From positions 164,764 through 228,763 of the forward strand of contig NZ_WNNK01000009.1 in NCBI RefSeq assembly GCF_009724245.1: a DNA stretch of 64,000 nucleotides. The letters are read 5' to 3'. The position numbers were made by a program, and so were the translations under genes. The notes below the pieces were generated by a model. The model saw nothing but the letters and a program-made list of their open reading frames with translations. It did no database searches and had not been told where the DNA came from. Below, piece after piece: positions 50,090-58,468 of this stretch. How positions within the stretch are numbered: the first letter of the stretch is position 1; each line of letters opens with the position of its first letter. The DNA comes from Pseudomonas spelaei. Lineage in GTDB: Bacteria; Pseudomonadota; Gammaproteobacteria; Pseudomonadales; Pseudomonadaceae.

Positions 50090-50553
50090 GGCTGCACCTG
50101 CTCCAGGGCTTGGCGCAGTTGCGTCACAGAGTCATATTCATGACGAGCTACCAGCTTACCGTTGTCCAGTTGCAGCCATAGAACGTTATCCACAGGTGCT
50201 GAATAACGCGGGGCGATCCGGGCATCACGGTCGAGCATCACTCGGTAGTTGTAAGCCTGCATGGCCGGTACGGCGAATAGCTTGGCGACCAGCCGGGGCA
50301 TGCGCTGGATATCGGCGACAAATACCGCATGCCGCGCTTCCAGATAGCCTTTGGGCTGGCCTTGTAGCGCAACGTCCACCCGCTTGGCGGCATCCATGCT
50401 GCGTGCAACCAGCAAGATTTTCGCCTGACCGTCCAGGGTGTAGGCCTGATCGAATTGATCCAGCAAGGTCCAGGGAGCCACCGGCTCACCCACCTCGATC
50501 GCCTGGGCCCACAGGGGTAAAAGGCTCAAAAACAGCACTGCAAAGAACTTCAC
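50086..50553 (-). CDS. Exported thioredoxin-fold-like protein, unknown function
   Basis: A 155-aa protein with signal peptide MKFFAVLFLSLLPLWAQA. I start it at GTG 50553 behind GAGGAGTGTGTG; ATG choices at 50658 and 50655 precede the signal without need. The mature sequence (IEVGEPVAPWTLLDQFDQAYTLDGQAKILLVARSMDAAKRVD) looks like an AhpC/YtfJ-like fold but has no CxxC active site. It is coupled to the CbiM-like gene by a four-base overlap. Confidence 0.65.
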   Translation of the reverse strand: MKFFAVLFLSLLPLWAQAIEVGEPVAPWTLLDQFDQAYTLDGQAKILLVARSMDAAKRVDVALQGQPKGYLEARHAVFVADIQRMPRLVAKLFAVPAMQAYNYRVMLDRDARIAPRYSAPVDNVLWLQLDNGKLVARHEYDSVTQLRQALEQVQP

Positions 50554-50678
50554 CACACACTCCTCGTGCCAGGGGTACTTGTCGAATGGCCAGTCTACAC
50601 CGACCTCCCGGCGACTCCAGTGACCCACAACCACACCAGGACTTCCTGCGGTCATCATTTGGGCGCTAAGCTGGAACC

Positions 50679-51308
50679 ATGGATGACTCTGATTATTTGC
50701 GCCTGCTCACCATAGCGGCCGAACAAGCCAACGCGTTCCTGTCCAATGCCCGCAAATGGGAGCGTGAGCGTTGGGTCTGCCAGCGCCTGCTGCAAGGCTT
50801 GAATGTGCCCTATCGCGCCGAAGAATTTCACGCCGCCGGGCAAGAGCCTCCGGACGTGTTGTTTCGCGACGCCAGCTTCGAGGTTTTTTTCGTGCTGGAT
50901 GAAGGCCGACGCTTGAATGACGAATGGCGCGACGAGCTGCTGCGCCGCCGTAGCGCCTTTTCCCTGAGCCAATTAGTGCGACGCGAAGCCAAGCCCAAGC
51001 GCATTCCCGCCCATGAGTTCCTTCTGCGTCTGGCGCCGACCCTGCGCAAGAAAGCCCACAACTACAAAGAACGCGGGATGGACCTTGGCGAGTTGGACAT
51101 CATTGCTTTCGCCAGCCTCAAGCGTGAAGTACTGGACCTCAATAGTCACTTCCCACCGCCCACCGAATACCTGCGCCAGGGATGGCGCTCGCTGTCGCTG
51201 GTGGGCCCGACCTTTGCCAGGGTGCTGTTCGCCCACCCTGACGCTCCAGACTTTCTGCGCAACAACCTGGGGCGCAGCATTGTCTTTGATGTCGGCATCA
51301 GCCTCTAA
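50679..51308 (+). CDS. DUF1780 family protein
   Basis: A 209-aa soluble basic protein of the DUF1780 family, conserved in Pseudomonas beside ndh. Features: WERERWVCQRLLQGLNVPY, PDVLFRDASFEVFFVLDEGRR, and a basic middle. A nuclease-like function has been suggested for the fold, but I cannot confirm it by eye. It is divergent from the exported protein gene. Confidence 0.78.
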   Translation: MDDSDYLRLLTIAAEQANAFLSNARKWERERWVCQRLLQGLNVPYRAEEFHAAGQEPPDVLFRDASFEVFFVLDEGRRLNDEWRDELLRRRSAFSLSQLVRREAKPKRIPAHEFLLRLAPTLRKKAHNYKERGMDLGELDIIAFASLKREVLDLNSHFPPPTEYLRQGWRSLSLVGPTFARVLFAHPDAPDFLRNNLGRSIVFDVGISL

Positions 51309-51487
51309 AGGTCGACCGCCGGCATGGCGAAATCCCGGATCGGGTGATACAAAGAGCAATCAATATTTGCCTGTCGACGGCCTGTGACTGAAGGCTGTGC
51401 GGTTCAGCGACTATGCTTCTGGCAATGCCGCAGAACGCGCAACTGTAACGTTCACTCCTTTCGCAACGTCTACCTGACGAGGCCTTT

Positions 51488-51661
51488 ATGACCAGCCGCC
51501 TGAACCCCGACGACCAAAAACATGTCGAAGAGTACCTGCAACTGTCCCAGAATCGAGTTGAGCGCAGGCCTTTCCGGCCGTGGTTGCTCCTTGGTGTGGT
51601 ACTGGTGGCCGTGATCGGGATGGGCCTGCTGAGCCGACTTTTGAGTTACCTGACGCTATGA
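51488..51661 (+). CDS. DUF3094-type small membrane protein before ndh
   Basis: A 57-aa protein: MTSRLNPDDQKHVEEYLQ..., then one membrane helix (WLLLGVVLVAVIGMGLLSRL). GAGG lies 6 nt before ATG 51488. It sits 60 bp upstream of ndh on the same strand, the same place as PA4537 relative to ndh in P. aeruginosa. It may modulate or anchor the dehydrogenase; this is inference from constant linkage. Confidence 0.75.
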   Translation: MTSRLNPDDQKHVEEYLQLSQNRVERRPFRPWLLLGVVLVAVIGMGLLSRLLSYLTL

Positions 51662-51721
51662 GCTGCCTTGCGCTCGCTCGGGTAACTGCACTGATTTCTT
51701 TTAGCCTTGCGAGATATCCCC

Positions 51722-53020
51722 ATGACCCATCGTATTATTATCGTCGGCGGCGGCGCCGGCGGCCTGGAGTTGGCTACCCGCCTGGGTAAGACTCTGGGCA
51801 AGCGCGGCACCGCCAGCATCACGCTGGTGGACGCCAACCTGACCCATATCTGGAAACCGTTGCTTCACGAAGTCGCCGCCGGTTCGCTGAACTCTTCAGA
51901 GGACGAACTCAATTATGTCGCCCAGGCGAAATGGAACCACTTCGAGTTCCAACTGGGGCGCATGAGCGGGCTCGACCGTGAACAGAAGAAGATCCAGTTG
52001 GCCGCGACCCTCGATGAGGAGGGCCGAGAGCTGGTTCCCGCACGCGTGCTGGGCTATGACAGTCTGGTCATCGCTGTCGGCAGCACCACCAATGACTTTG
52101 GCACCGAGGGTGCGGCGCAACACTGCCTGTTCCTCGACACCCGTAAACAAGCCGAACGCTTCCATCAGCAACTGCTCAACCACTATCTGCGCGCCCATGC
52201 CGGGCAGACGGATGCGGTGGAACAGATCAGCGTCGCCATCGTTGGCGCTGGTGCCACTGGCGTCGAACTCGCCGCCGAGCTGCATAACGCCGCTCATGAA
52301 CTGGCGGCCTATGGCCTGGACCGGATCAAACCGGAAAACATGCACATCACCTTGATCGAAGCCGGCCCACGTGTGCTGCCCGCCCTGCCGGAGCGTATTG
52401 GTGGACCTGTGCATAAAACCCTGGAAATACTCGGGGTGACCGTGCTGACCAACTCGGCGGTCAGCCAAGTGACAGCTGACGCGCTGATCACCCGCAGCGG
52501 CCAGGTCATTCCAGCCAGCCTGAAGGTATGGGCGGCCGGGATTCGCGCGCCAGGCTTTCTCAAGGACATCGACGGCCTGGAAACCAACCGCATCAACCAG
52601 TTGCAGGTACTGCCAACACTGCAAACCACCCGCGACGAAAACATCTTCGCCTTTGGTGACTGCGCGGCCTGCCCGCAAGCGGGCACTGACCGCAACGTAC
52701 CGCCACGGGCCCAGGCGGCTCACCAGCAAGCGTCGCTACTGGCCAAGTCGTTGAAGCTGCGGATCGAAGGCAAGGAACTGCCGACCTACAAGTACACCGA
52801 TTACGGCTCATTGATTTCGCTGTCACGCTTTTCGGCGGTAGGTAACTTGATGGGCAACCTGACAGGCAGCGTGATGCTGGAAGGTTGGCTCGCGCGAATG
52901 TTCTATGTGTCGCTGTATCGCATGCACCAGATGGCGCTGTATGGTTTCTTCCGCACAATGATGTTGATGCTCGGAAGCAAGATCGGGCGCGGGACAGAGC
53001 CTAGACTCAAATTGCACTGA
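51722..53020 (+). CDS. ndh: Type II NADH dehydrogenase
   Basis: Non-proton-pumping NADH:quinone oxidoreductase, 432 aa, associated with the inner membrane by its C-terminus. It has FAD-binding IIIVGGGAGGLELATRLG at the N-terminus, NAD-binding VAIVGAGATGVELAAELH, and the second FAD motif NIFAFGDCAACPQ. The C-terminal part (MLEGWLARMFYVSLYRMHQMALYGFFR) has amphipathic helices for membrane attachment. ATG 51722 is preceded by GCGAGA. A perfect REP hairpin ends the gene. Confidence 0.94.
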   Translation: MTHRIIIVGGGAGGLELATRLGKTLGKRGTASITLVDANLTHIWKPLLHEVAAGSLNSSEDELNYVAQAKWNHFEFQLGRMSGLDREQKKIQLAATLDEEGRELVPARVLGYDSLVIAVGSTTNDFGTEGAAQHCLFLDTRKQAERFHQQLLNHYLRAHAGQTDAVEQISVAIVGAGATGVELAAELHNAAHELAAYGLDRIKPENMHITLIEAGPRVLPALPERIGGPVHKTLEILGVTVLTNSAVSQVTADALITRSGQVIPASLKVWAAGIRAPGFLKDIDGLETNRINQLQVLPTLQTTRDENIFAFGDCAACPQAGTDRNVPPRAQAAHQQASLLAKSLKLRIEGKELPTYKYTDYGSLISLSRFSAVGNLMGNLTGSVMLEGWLARMFYVSLYRMHQMALYGFFRTMMLMLGSKIGRGTEPRLKLH

Positions 53021-53031
53021 CAACTGATTCA

Positions 53032-53059
53032 TGTGGGAGCTGGCTTGCCAGCTCCCACA
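53032..53059 (+). repeat. Single REP palindrome acting as ndh terminator
   Basis: TGTGGGAGCTGGC, TT, GCCAGCTCCCACA: a perfect 13-bp stem with a 2-nt loop, followed by GTTGTTTTG. A REP element apparently serving as terminator. Confidence 0.78.
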
Positions 53060-53097
53060 GTTGTTTTGTGGACGGCTCAAGATTTTTGCAGGCAAAA

Positions 53098-53129
53098 AAA
53101 ATCCTCGTATCTTACGATACGAGGATTTT
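53098..53129 (-). terminator. tRNA-Pro terminator
   Basis: ATCCTCGTATC, TTAC, GATACGAGGAT, followed on the minus strand by a long T-run (A8 on the plus strand). It lies directly 3' of tRNA-Pro. Confidence 0.88.
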
Positions 53130-53134
53130 CAATA

Positions 53135-53211
53135 TGGTCGGGGTAAGGGGATTCGAACTCCTGACATCCTGCTCCCAAAGCAGGCGCGCTACCGGACTGC
53201 GCTATACCCCG
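53135..53211 (-). tRNA. tRNA-Pro (anticodon TGG)
   Basis: On the minus strand the gene reads CGGGGTATAGCGCAG ... anticodon stem CCTGC / GCAGG around TTTGGGA, T-arm GAGTTCGAATCCC and 3' CCCCGACCA. CCA is encoded. Anticodon TGG is for proline. Confidence 0.95.
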
Positions 53212-53219
53212 GTAAAAAA

Positions 53220-53241
53220 AAGGCGACCTTTCAGTCGCCTT
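53220..53241 (-). terminator. Hairpin with T-run between tRNA-Lys remnant and tRNA-Pro
   Basis: AAGGCGAC, 6-nt loop, GTCGCCTT; on the minus strand it is followed by seven T. It would terminate transcripts coming from the former tRNA-Lys gene, right upstream of tRNA-Pro. Confidence 0.75.
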
Positions 53242-53305
53242 CTTCGATCAGGACTTTTGGCCTCTGATCTTAAGATTCGATTCCAGCGTTAACTGGTCTC
53301 AAAAA

Positions 53306-53357
53306 TGGTGGGTCGTGTGGGATTCGAACCTACGACCAATTGGTTAAAAGCCAACTG
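53306..53357 (-). pseudogene. 3' fragment of tRNA-Lys: attachment junction (att) of an integrated element
   Basis: On the minus strand positions 53357-53306 read CAGTTGGCTTTTAACC..., then T-arm GGTTCGAATCC and 3' GACCCACCA. These are the last 52 nt of bacterial tRNA-Lys(TTT), including anticodon TTT. The first 24 nt (acceptor 5' strand, D-arm) are absent; upstream sequence becomes unrelated (ATTTTAAGG). This is what integration into the 3' part of tRNA-Lys leaves on the far side. The intact tRNA-Lys should lie at the other end of the element, outside the window. Confidence 0.88.
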
Positions 53358-53415
53358 ATTTTAAGGTTTCTGAACCAAGGGCCGAACGCCTCAAAATCTA
53401 CTCCATTTTCTATGC

Positions 53416-53443
53416 AGCCTCTAATGAATTTACATTAGAGGCT
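53416..53443 (+). promoter_or_regulatory. Perfect hairpin covering the parA ribosome-binding site
   Basis: AGCCTCTAATG (53416-53426), 6-nt loop AATTTA, CATTAGAGGCT (53433-53443). The right arm contains the GAGG ribosome site of parA, 7 nt ahead of its ATG. It may be an operator for autorepression, or an RNA switch masking translation. Confidence 0.65.
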
Positions 53444-53450
53444 CAAAACC

Positions 53451-54311
53451 ATGAAAATTACTGCGGTCGTATCGACCAAAGGCGGCGTAGGTAAAACCAC
53501 TGTAGAGGCCAATCTTGGCGCGTTCTGCGCTGATGCCGGCCTGCGAACCCTCCTGATCGACCTGGATCCCGCCCAACCGTCCCTCTCCTCGTATTACCAA
53601 TTGGTCGATGAAGCTCAAGGCGGCATCTACGACCTGCTCGCATTCAACATCACCGAATCCGTCAGAATCATATCCAGCACCACCATTCCTAACCTGTCGC
53701 TGGTTATCTCCAACGACATCAATAACCAACTGAACAGTCTGCTCCTGCAAGCACCCGACGGACGGCTGCGTCTGGCCAACCTGATGCCGGCGTTCGAAGA
53801 TCACTTCGACCTGATACTGATCGACACTCAAGGTGCCCGCTCGGCCATGTTGGAAATGGTCGTCCTCGCCTCTGACCTGGTCATATCCCCTTTGCTCCCC
53901 AACATGCTCGCCGCACGCGAATTTAGCCGTGGGACCATGCAGATGTTGGATGGCCTGCGCGCCTACGGGCGCCTGGGCATGAAAATCCCCCCCGTACAGA
54001 TCGTTATCAACAACCTCGATCTCACCGTCGACGCCCAAATGATCGAGCAGTCAGTGCGGGAAATCTTTCAGGACAACCGCGAAATTAGCGTTCTGAACTG
54101 CACCATACCGGCAGCGGTGGTGTTTCGTAACGCCGCGTCCCTCGGCGTACCCGCCCATCGCCTGGAATACCGGCAACCATCCAACCGAAAATCCCCCGCA
54201 GCGCTCGCCATTATCCGCCAATTGGCCATTGAGCTCTTCCCTGAATGGAGAGATCGTTTCGAAGGTTTGACCGAAAGCGTTGTCGCGTCGCTTGTGAAGG
54301 AGGGTCGTTGA
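53451..54311 (+). CDS. parA: ParA/Soj partition ATPase of the element
   Basis: A 286-aa deviant Walker A ATPase. The motif KGGVGKTT starts at residue 10, with LLIDLDPAQPS and FDLILIDTQG as A' and B motifs. Such proteins maintain the excised circular element; in PAPI-1, soj is needed for stable inheritance. ATG 53451 lies behind a hairpin that includes its ribosome site. It is the first gene of the element, at the end away from the integrase. Its stop is 4 nt before the next start. Confidence 0.92.
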   Translation: MKITAVVSTKGGVGKTTVEANLGAFCADAGLRTLLIDLDPAQPSLSSYYQLVDEAQGGIYDLLAFNITESVRIISSTTIPNLSLVISNDINNQLNSLLLQAPDGRLRLANLMPAFEDHFDLILIDTQGARSAMLEMVVLASDLVISPLLPNMLAAREFSRGTMQMLDGLRAYGRLGMKIPPVQIVINNLDLTVDAQMIEQSVREIFQDNREISVLNCTIPAAVVFRNAASLGVPAHRLEYRQPSNRKSPAALAIIRQLAIELFPEWRDRFEGLTESVVASLVKEGR

Positions 54312-54312
54312 C

Positions 54313-55056
54313 ATGGCGCATCCCTCCATTACCGATGCCAGCAGCATCACCGCCAATGTCATTCTGGATGTTGGCAAATATTACAGCGCTCAACAGTTGC
54401 GCACTGTGCAGGCCAAGCTAAGCGGCGCCGTACGGGAAATCCGGTATTTGACCGGCGGTAACACATTGCCTGGCCGAATCGGTGCCCAATTGAACCTGGA
54501 GCAGCGCCAGCTTTTGCAAGATGCCGCCAAGCTCATTGAGTCAGTCAACACCAATATCAAACATGCAAAGGAAAAGCGCAGCCGTACTGAGGAGCACGCT
54601 AAACGCCGTCAGCAGGCTCGATACGCCGAAGCTAAGCGTGTCGTCGCTGAAACATACCCTCTGCCGTGCGAGACACTGGCTCAGCTACTGGACGTCCTCA
54701 AAACACTACTGACGTTCAATCGTGCAGGCGTCCTCAATAACGGTTACTCCCCTCAAGGGTTCAACGTCAGGCTTCGGGAATACCTCTCCCCCTCGTACAT
54801 CCGAAAACTCATTGGATGGCCCAGTCCACAAGCGTTCTGGAAAAGCACAGCCTATTCATTGCGCAATGAATTTTTGCTGACCATGGAACATGAGATCAGC
54901 TACGACGATGGCTCAAGCATTCTTGAGAGACTCTATGCAGTGGAGCAAAAAGTAGCCAACTGCCAGTCCTCGGTTTACCTCTGCGCTGACGAGGAAGAAA
55001 CACTGCGCCTCTGGTCGCAAGCCCTCGCCCCCTCGGAACTGGGGAGTGGCCGGTGA
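54313..55056 (+). CDS. Element hypothetical protein with coiled-coil centre
   Basis: A 247-aa protein of unknown function. Residues 60-110 are helical and highly charged (LEQRQLLQDAAKLIESVNTNIKHAKEKRSRTEEHAKRRQQARYAEAKR), likely a coiled coil, and the C-terminal half looks globular. It sits between parA and the DUF2786 gene, whose start overlaps its stop. A partition or replication accessory role is suggested by position only. Confidence 0.65.
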   Translation: MAHPSITDASSITANVILDVGKYYSAQQLRTVQAKLSGAVREIRYLTGGNTLPGRIGAQLNLEQRQLLQDAAKLIESVNTNIKHAKEKRSRTEEHAKRRQQARYAEAKRVVAETYPLPCETLAQLLDVLKTLLTFNRAGVLNNGYSPQGFNVRLREYLSPSYIRKLIGWPSPQAFWKSTAYSLRNEFLLTMEHEISYDDGSSILERLYAVEQKVANCQSSVYLCADEEETLRLWSQALAPSELGSGR

Positions 55057-55748
55057 TGGATAAACAAAAAGTTCTCAGCAAAGTCGCCAAACTCATGGCG
55101 CTGGCCAAATCGCAAGGTGCGACACCAAACGAAGTGGAAACTGCGCTTCGCCAGGCTCGCCACTTGATGAAGCAGTACAACCTTGAACACATCGAAGTGG
55201 CAGCTCACGCCATTGAAGAAACCAGCGTCGGTACCAATACCCGGCGTGCGCCGCAGGGTTGGTTGCACACCTTGGCTTGGATTTGCTCACAGGCCTTCGA
55301 TTGCAGCCACTTGGCCTACTTCAATCCGCTATTAGGCTGGTCTTTCAAGTTCCTTGGGAAAGGAATTGCTCCCGCGTTGGCGGCTCATACCTATTCAACC
55401 CTGCATCACCAATTGGTCGCGGCTCGTCGCGTTCATGTTGCTCAGCAAAAGCGCTGCCAGCTGAAAACAAAACGCCATCGCGGCCAATTGTTTGCCGAGG
55501 GCTGGCTCAGTGCGGTCGCTGAAAAAGTGACCCAATTTGCAGGGGGCGTCGACCAAACCACCGAACAGGAAATCCAGGCTTACCTTGAATGGCATCACCC
55601 AAAACTCAAGCAAGCCACTATCGAGCCCATAGAAGCCAAAGGTCATGACACCCGCTCCCTGCACGCAGGCTGGCAACAGGGCCAAAACGCCAAACTGCAT
55701 CGAGGTGTTGCTCAACAGCCACAAGAAGCCTTAGGCCAAGGGGGGTAG
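55056..55748 (+). CDS. DUF2786 domain protein
   Basis: A 230-aa protein with N-terminal DUF2786 (KVLSKVAKLMALAKSQGATPNEVETALRQARHLMKQYNLEHIE), a small zinc-metallopeptidase-like fold often found on phages and islands, then a second domain with RTHSTLHH-like histidines (HTYSTLHHQLVAARRVHVAQQKR). ATG 55056 overlaps the preceding stop; a GTG at 55053 is the alternative. The exact role on these elements is not known. Confidence 0.8.
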   Translation: MDKQKVLSKVAKLMALAKSQGATPNEVETALRQARHLMKQYNLEHIEVAAHAIEETSVGTNTRRAPQGWLHTLAWICSQAFDCSHLAYFNPLLGWSFKFLGKGIAPALAAHTYSTLHHQLVAARRVHVAQQKRCQLKTKRHRGQLFAEGWLSAVAEKVTQFAGGVDQTTEQEIQAYLEWHHPKLKQATIEPIEAKGHDTRSLHAGWQQGQNAKLHRGVAQQPQEALGQGG

Positions 55749-55751
55749 TCA

Positions 55752-56471
55752 ATGAGAACTCATTCTCTATCCCCCTTGGCCAAAGCAGCGTTGGAACATG
55801 CGCGTGCCCAACTTGGGCTTGGCTCGGCTCACAAACACCACATTTGGAGTGAGGCAGAAGAGTGCATGCTCATTGCCCGCTATCCCGACGAACCGACCCA
55901 GCTACTGGCCGATGAAATGGGGCTGAGCGTCTATCAGGTCTATGCCAAAGCCAAACGAATGGGCGTGAGCAAAAGCGCTGAGTTTCTTTGCAGCACTCTC
56001 GGTGGCCGGCTCGACGGCAAGCTGGGTGCTGAATACCGCTTTTCCAAGGGCTTGACCCCATGGAACAAGGGCCTCAAGGGGCTTCCTTCCTCTGGTCGTA
56101 TGGCACACACACAGTTCAAGGCAGGCAATAAGCCGGGAAATTGGCTCCCCATCGGCAGCCTGCGCACAACCCCTGATGGTTATCAGCAACAAAAGATGAC
56201 CGACACCGGGTATCCACCGGTGGACTGGAAAGCCGTGCATGTCCTGCTTTGGGAACAGCACCACGGGCCGGTCCCTATCAACATGTGCGTGTGTTTCAAG
56301 GACGGTAACAAAGCCCACATTTCCCTGGACAACCTGGAGTTGATTACACGGGCGGAACGCATGCGTCGCAACACCATTCACCGGTATCCAGAAGAGCTGA
56401 AAAGCGCCATTCGTACGGTTAGCAGGCTTAAGCGCACCATTCGGGAGGCTGAACATGAGAAACAAAATTGA
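55752..56471 (+). CDS. HNH endonuclease-like protein
   Basis: A 239-aa protein. The N-terminal part resembles a SANT/HTH DNA-binding region (WSEAEECMLIARYPDEPTQLLADEMGLSVYQVYAKAKRMGV), followed by WNKGLKGL and the HNH-type nuclease segment (VHVLLWEQHHGPVPINMCVCFKDGNKAHISLDNLELITRAE), which matches the phage HNH/NUMOD pattern. It may be a homing-type nuclease that has entered the element. The next gene overlaps its end. Confidence 0.82.
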   Translation: MRTHSLSPLAKAALEHARAQLGLGSAHKHHIWSEAEECMLIARYPDEPTQLLADEMGLSVYQVYAKAKRMGVSKSAEFLCSTLGGRLDGKLGAEYRFSKGLTPWNKGLKGLPSSGRMAHTQFKAGNKPGNWLPIGSLRTTPDGYQQQKMTDTGYPPVDWKAVHVLLWEQHHGPVPINMCVCFKDGNKAHISLDNLELITRAERMRRNTIHRYPEELKSAIRTVSRLKRTIREAEHEKQN

Positions 56472-56673
56472 AGATCTGCGCAATCACTTGTTCGTCGTGA
56501 TTGAGGGGTTGCTCGACCCAGAAAGGCCGATGGACATCGAGCGCGCTAAAGCCGTCGCTGATGTTGCGCAGGTGATGATCAATTCGGCCAAGGTCGAAGT
56601 GGATATGGTCAAAGCACTAGACGCACGTAACGGCAGTGGCTTTCTGCAGATAGGCCAGGAGACCGTGAAATGA
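56455..56673 (+). CDS. Small helical protein, unknown function
   Basis: A 72-aa protein (MRNKIEDLRNHLFVVIEGLLDPERPMDIERAKAVADVAQVMINSAKVEVDM...). It overlaps the HNH gene by 17 bp and the dnaB start by 4 bp. It resembles short island proteins kept before dnaB or recombination genes. The function is unknown. Confidence 0.65.
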   Translation: MRNKIEDLRNHLFVVIEGLLDPERPMDIERAKAVADVAQVMINSAKVEVDMVKALDARNGSGFLQIGQETVK

Positions 56674-58019
56674 ATCACCTGGACCTCTCACCGCCCTACT
56701 CCGTCGAGGCTGAACAAGGTGTTTTAGGTGGACTACTGCTCGACAACAACACCTGGGATCTCATTGCGGACAAACTGGATGCATCCGACTTTTTTCGGCA
56801 TGACCACCGCTTGCTGTTTCGGGCAATTGCCGGGCTTGCTGAAAAGTCCATTCCATTCGATATCGTCATCGTCTTCAACGCGCTGGAGGATCCAGACGAA
56901 GCAGGTGGACTGGGCTATCTGGGCGAGCTGGCCAAGAATACGCCGTCTGTAGCCAACATAGAGCATTACGCGTCCATCGTGCGTAATCGCTCTCAGCTCC
57001 GGCAGCTTATGTCCCTGGGTTACCAATGCTCTCGCGAAGCCACGGATCCACTGGCGAATGCAACCGATGTTCAGGAGTCGATTGAACAACAACTGTTCGC
57101 GCTTGGCGAAGGCAAGAGTGCATCTGAATTCGTCGACATCAACCAGTGCCTGACGATGGTCGTCGAACAAATCGACGAGCATTTTAACGGCAACATAACC
57201 GTGACGGGCGTGCCATCAGGCCTTGATGATCTGGACGATCTGACCTCGGGTTTTCAAGAGGCAGATCTGATCATCCTCGGCGCACGTCCGTCTATGGGCA
57301 AGACCTCCCTAGCCTTGAACTTTGTGGATAAAGCCCTGCAGACAAAGCTTGATCGAACGGTTCAGGTCTTCAGCATGGAGATGCCAGCTAAAGCGCTGAT
57401 CTATCGATTGATGGCCATCCTTGGCCATATCGATCTTGGGAAGCTATTGAAGGGCAAGCTCGATGACGATGACTGGCCGAAACTGACCGCCGCTGTTTCG
57501 CGTATCAACAGCTACGGCGAGCGGTTGGTCATCGACGACTCGTCCAATCTTACGCCTGCTGCAATCAGGGCCAAATCCCGCCGCGCAGCTCGCCGCTTCG
57601 GCCACCCATGCCTAATCCTGATTGATTACCTACAGCTTATGCGCTGCCCGGGTCATGAAAATAAGGCCAATGAAATCGGCGCTATTTCTCAGGCCCTCAA
57701 AGCCCTGGCCAAGGAAATGAACTGCCCTGTGGTAGCGCTTTCCCAGCTCAATCGAGAGCTGGAGCGTCGTCCAAATAAACGCCCGATCAACGCCGACTTG
57801 CGTGATAGCGGCGCCATTGAGCAGGACGCAGACCTCATCATGTTCGTCTACCGGGACGAGGTGTATCACCCGCAGACCGAGTACAAGGGCATCGCCGAAA
57901 TCATCATCGGCAAGGCCCGTAACGGTCCGACCGGAACCGTTCGCACGGCGTTCATCCCGCACCAAACCCGCTTTGCAAACCTCAGTGCCAACACCGGCTG
58001 GCAAGGGGTTCACCTATGA
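56670..58019 (+). CDS. dnaB: DnaB-type replicative helicase of the element
   Basis: Hexameric 5'-3' helicase of 449 aa that unwinds DNA at the element's own origin. The N-terminal primase-binding domain (SPPYSVEAEQGVLGGLLLDNNTWD) is followed by the RecA-fold motor with Walker A ARPSMGKTSLA near residue 205, Walker B CLILIDYLQLM, and SQLNRELERRPNKRP for the arginine-loop region. It is a paralogue of chromosomal DnaB, as expected for a mobile element replicating while excised. ATGA overlaps bracket it at both ends. Confidence 0.94.
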   Translation: MNHLDLSPPYSVEAEQGVLGGLLLDNNTWDLIADKLDASDFFRHDHRLLFRAIAGLAEKSIPFDIVIVFNALEDPDEAGGLGYLGELAKNTPSVANIEHYASIVRNRSQLRQLMSLGYQCSREATDPLANATDVQESIEQQLFALGEGKSASEFVDINQCLTMVVEQIDEHFNGNITVTGVPSGLDDLDDLTSGFQEADLIILGARPSMGKTSLALNFVDKALQTKLDRTVQVFSMEMPAKALIYRLMAILGHIDLGKLLKGKLDDDDWPKLTAAVSRINSYGERLVIDDSSNLTPAAIRAKSRRAARRFGHPCLILIDYLQLMRCPGHENKANEIGAISQALKALAKEMNCPVVALSQLNRELERRPNKRPINADLRDSGAIEQDADLIMFVYRDEVYHPQTEYKGIAEIIIGKARNGPTGTVRTAFIPHQTRFANLSANTGWQGVHL

Positions 58020-58468
58020 AAAAGCATCCTGCACTCTCTGCTGCCTTGAGTACCGACACCGGAACACCGTTGAGCGCCGAACAAATCAGGATACGCGACC
58101 TAATTTGCTCCACAGACCACTCTGCTTTGTTGCAGCGGCTCTTGAGTCCTGGTGTTTCAAAAACGCTGTATTCGCGTGCGGTGATCGACTTTGTCATCGC
58201 CTACGGTAAAGCGACAGACGCTCACCTACCCATTGCTGAAGCAGCTAGAAAACAATGCTATGAGCAGCAGATTGCGCAGGGTTTCAGTCATGAGCACGCC
58301 AATCGAGCGGCACTCGGGGCTTGGCTCAATGAGTGCTTAACGGTCCCCTTCCCGGCTCTCGGGCATGCAGCGCCCTCATCAAATACCGCAGAGGCCCCTG
58401 GTAGCCCTCCAGTGCCAGAGCAGGCATCTGATCTAACGACCCAAGACGCTGAGGAGCAAGTGCCATGA
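58016..58468 (+). CDS. Element protein of unknown function
   Basis: A 150-aa protein, helical and Ala-rich, with a disordered acidic C-terminal tail (AEAPGSPPVPEQASDLTTQDAEEQVP). It starts with ATGA overlap to dnaB and its stop overlaps the next start. A helicase loader or DnaB-associated factor is a natural guess given the constant position, but no loader motif is visible. Confidence 0.65.
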   Translation: MKKHPALSAALSTDTGTPLSAEQIRIRDLICSTDHSALLQRLLSPGVSKTLYSRAVIDFVIAYGKATDAHLPIAEAARKQCYEQQIAQGFSHEHANRAALGAWLNECLTVPFPALGHAAPSSNTAEAPGSPPVPEQASDLTTQDAEEQVP

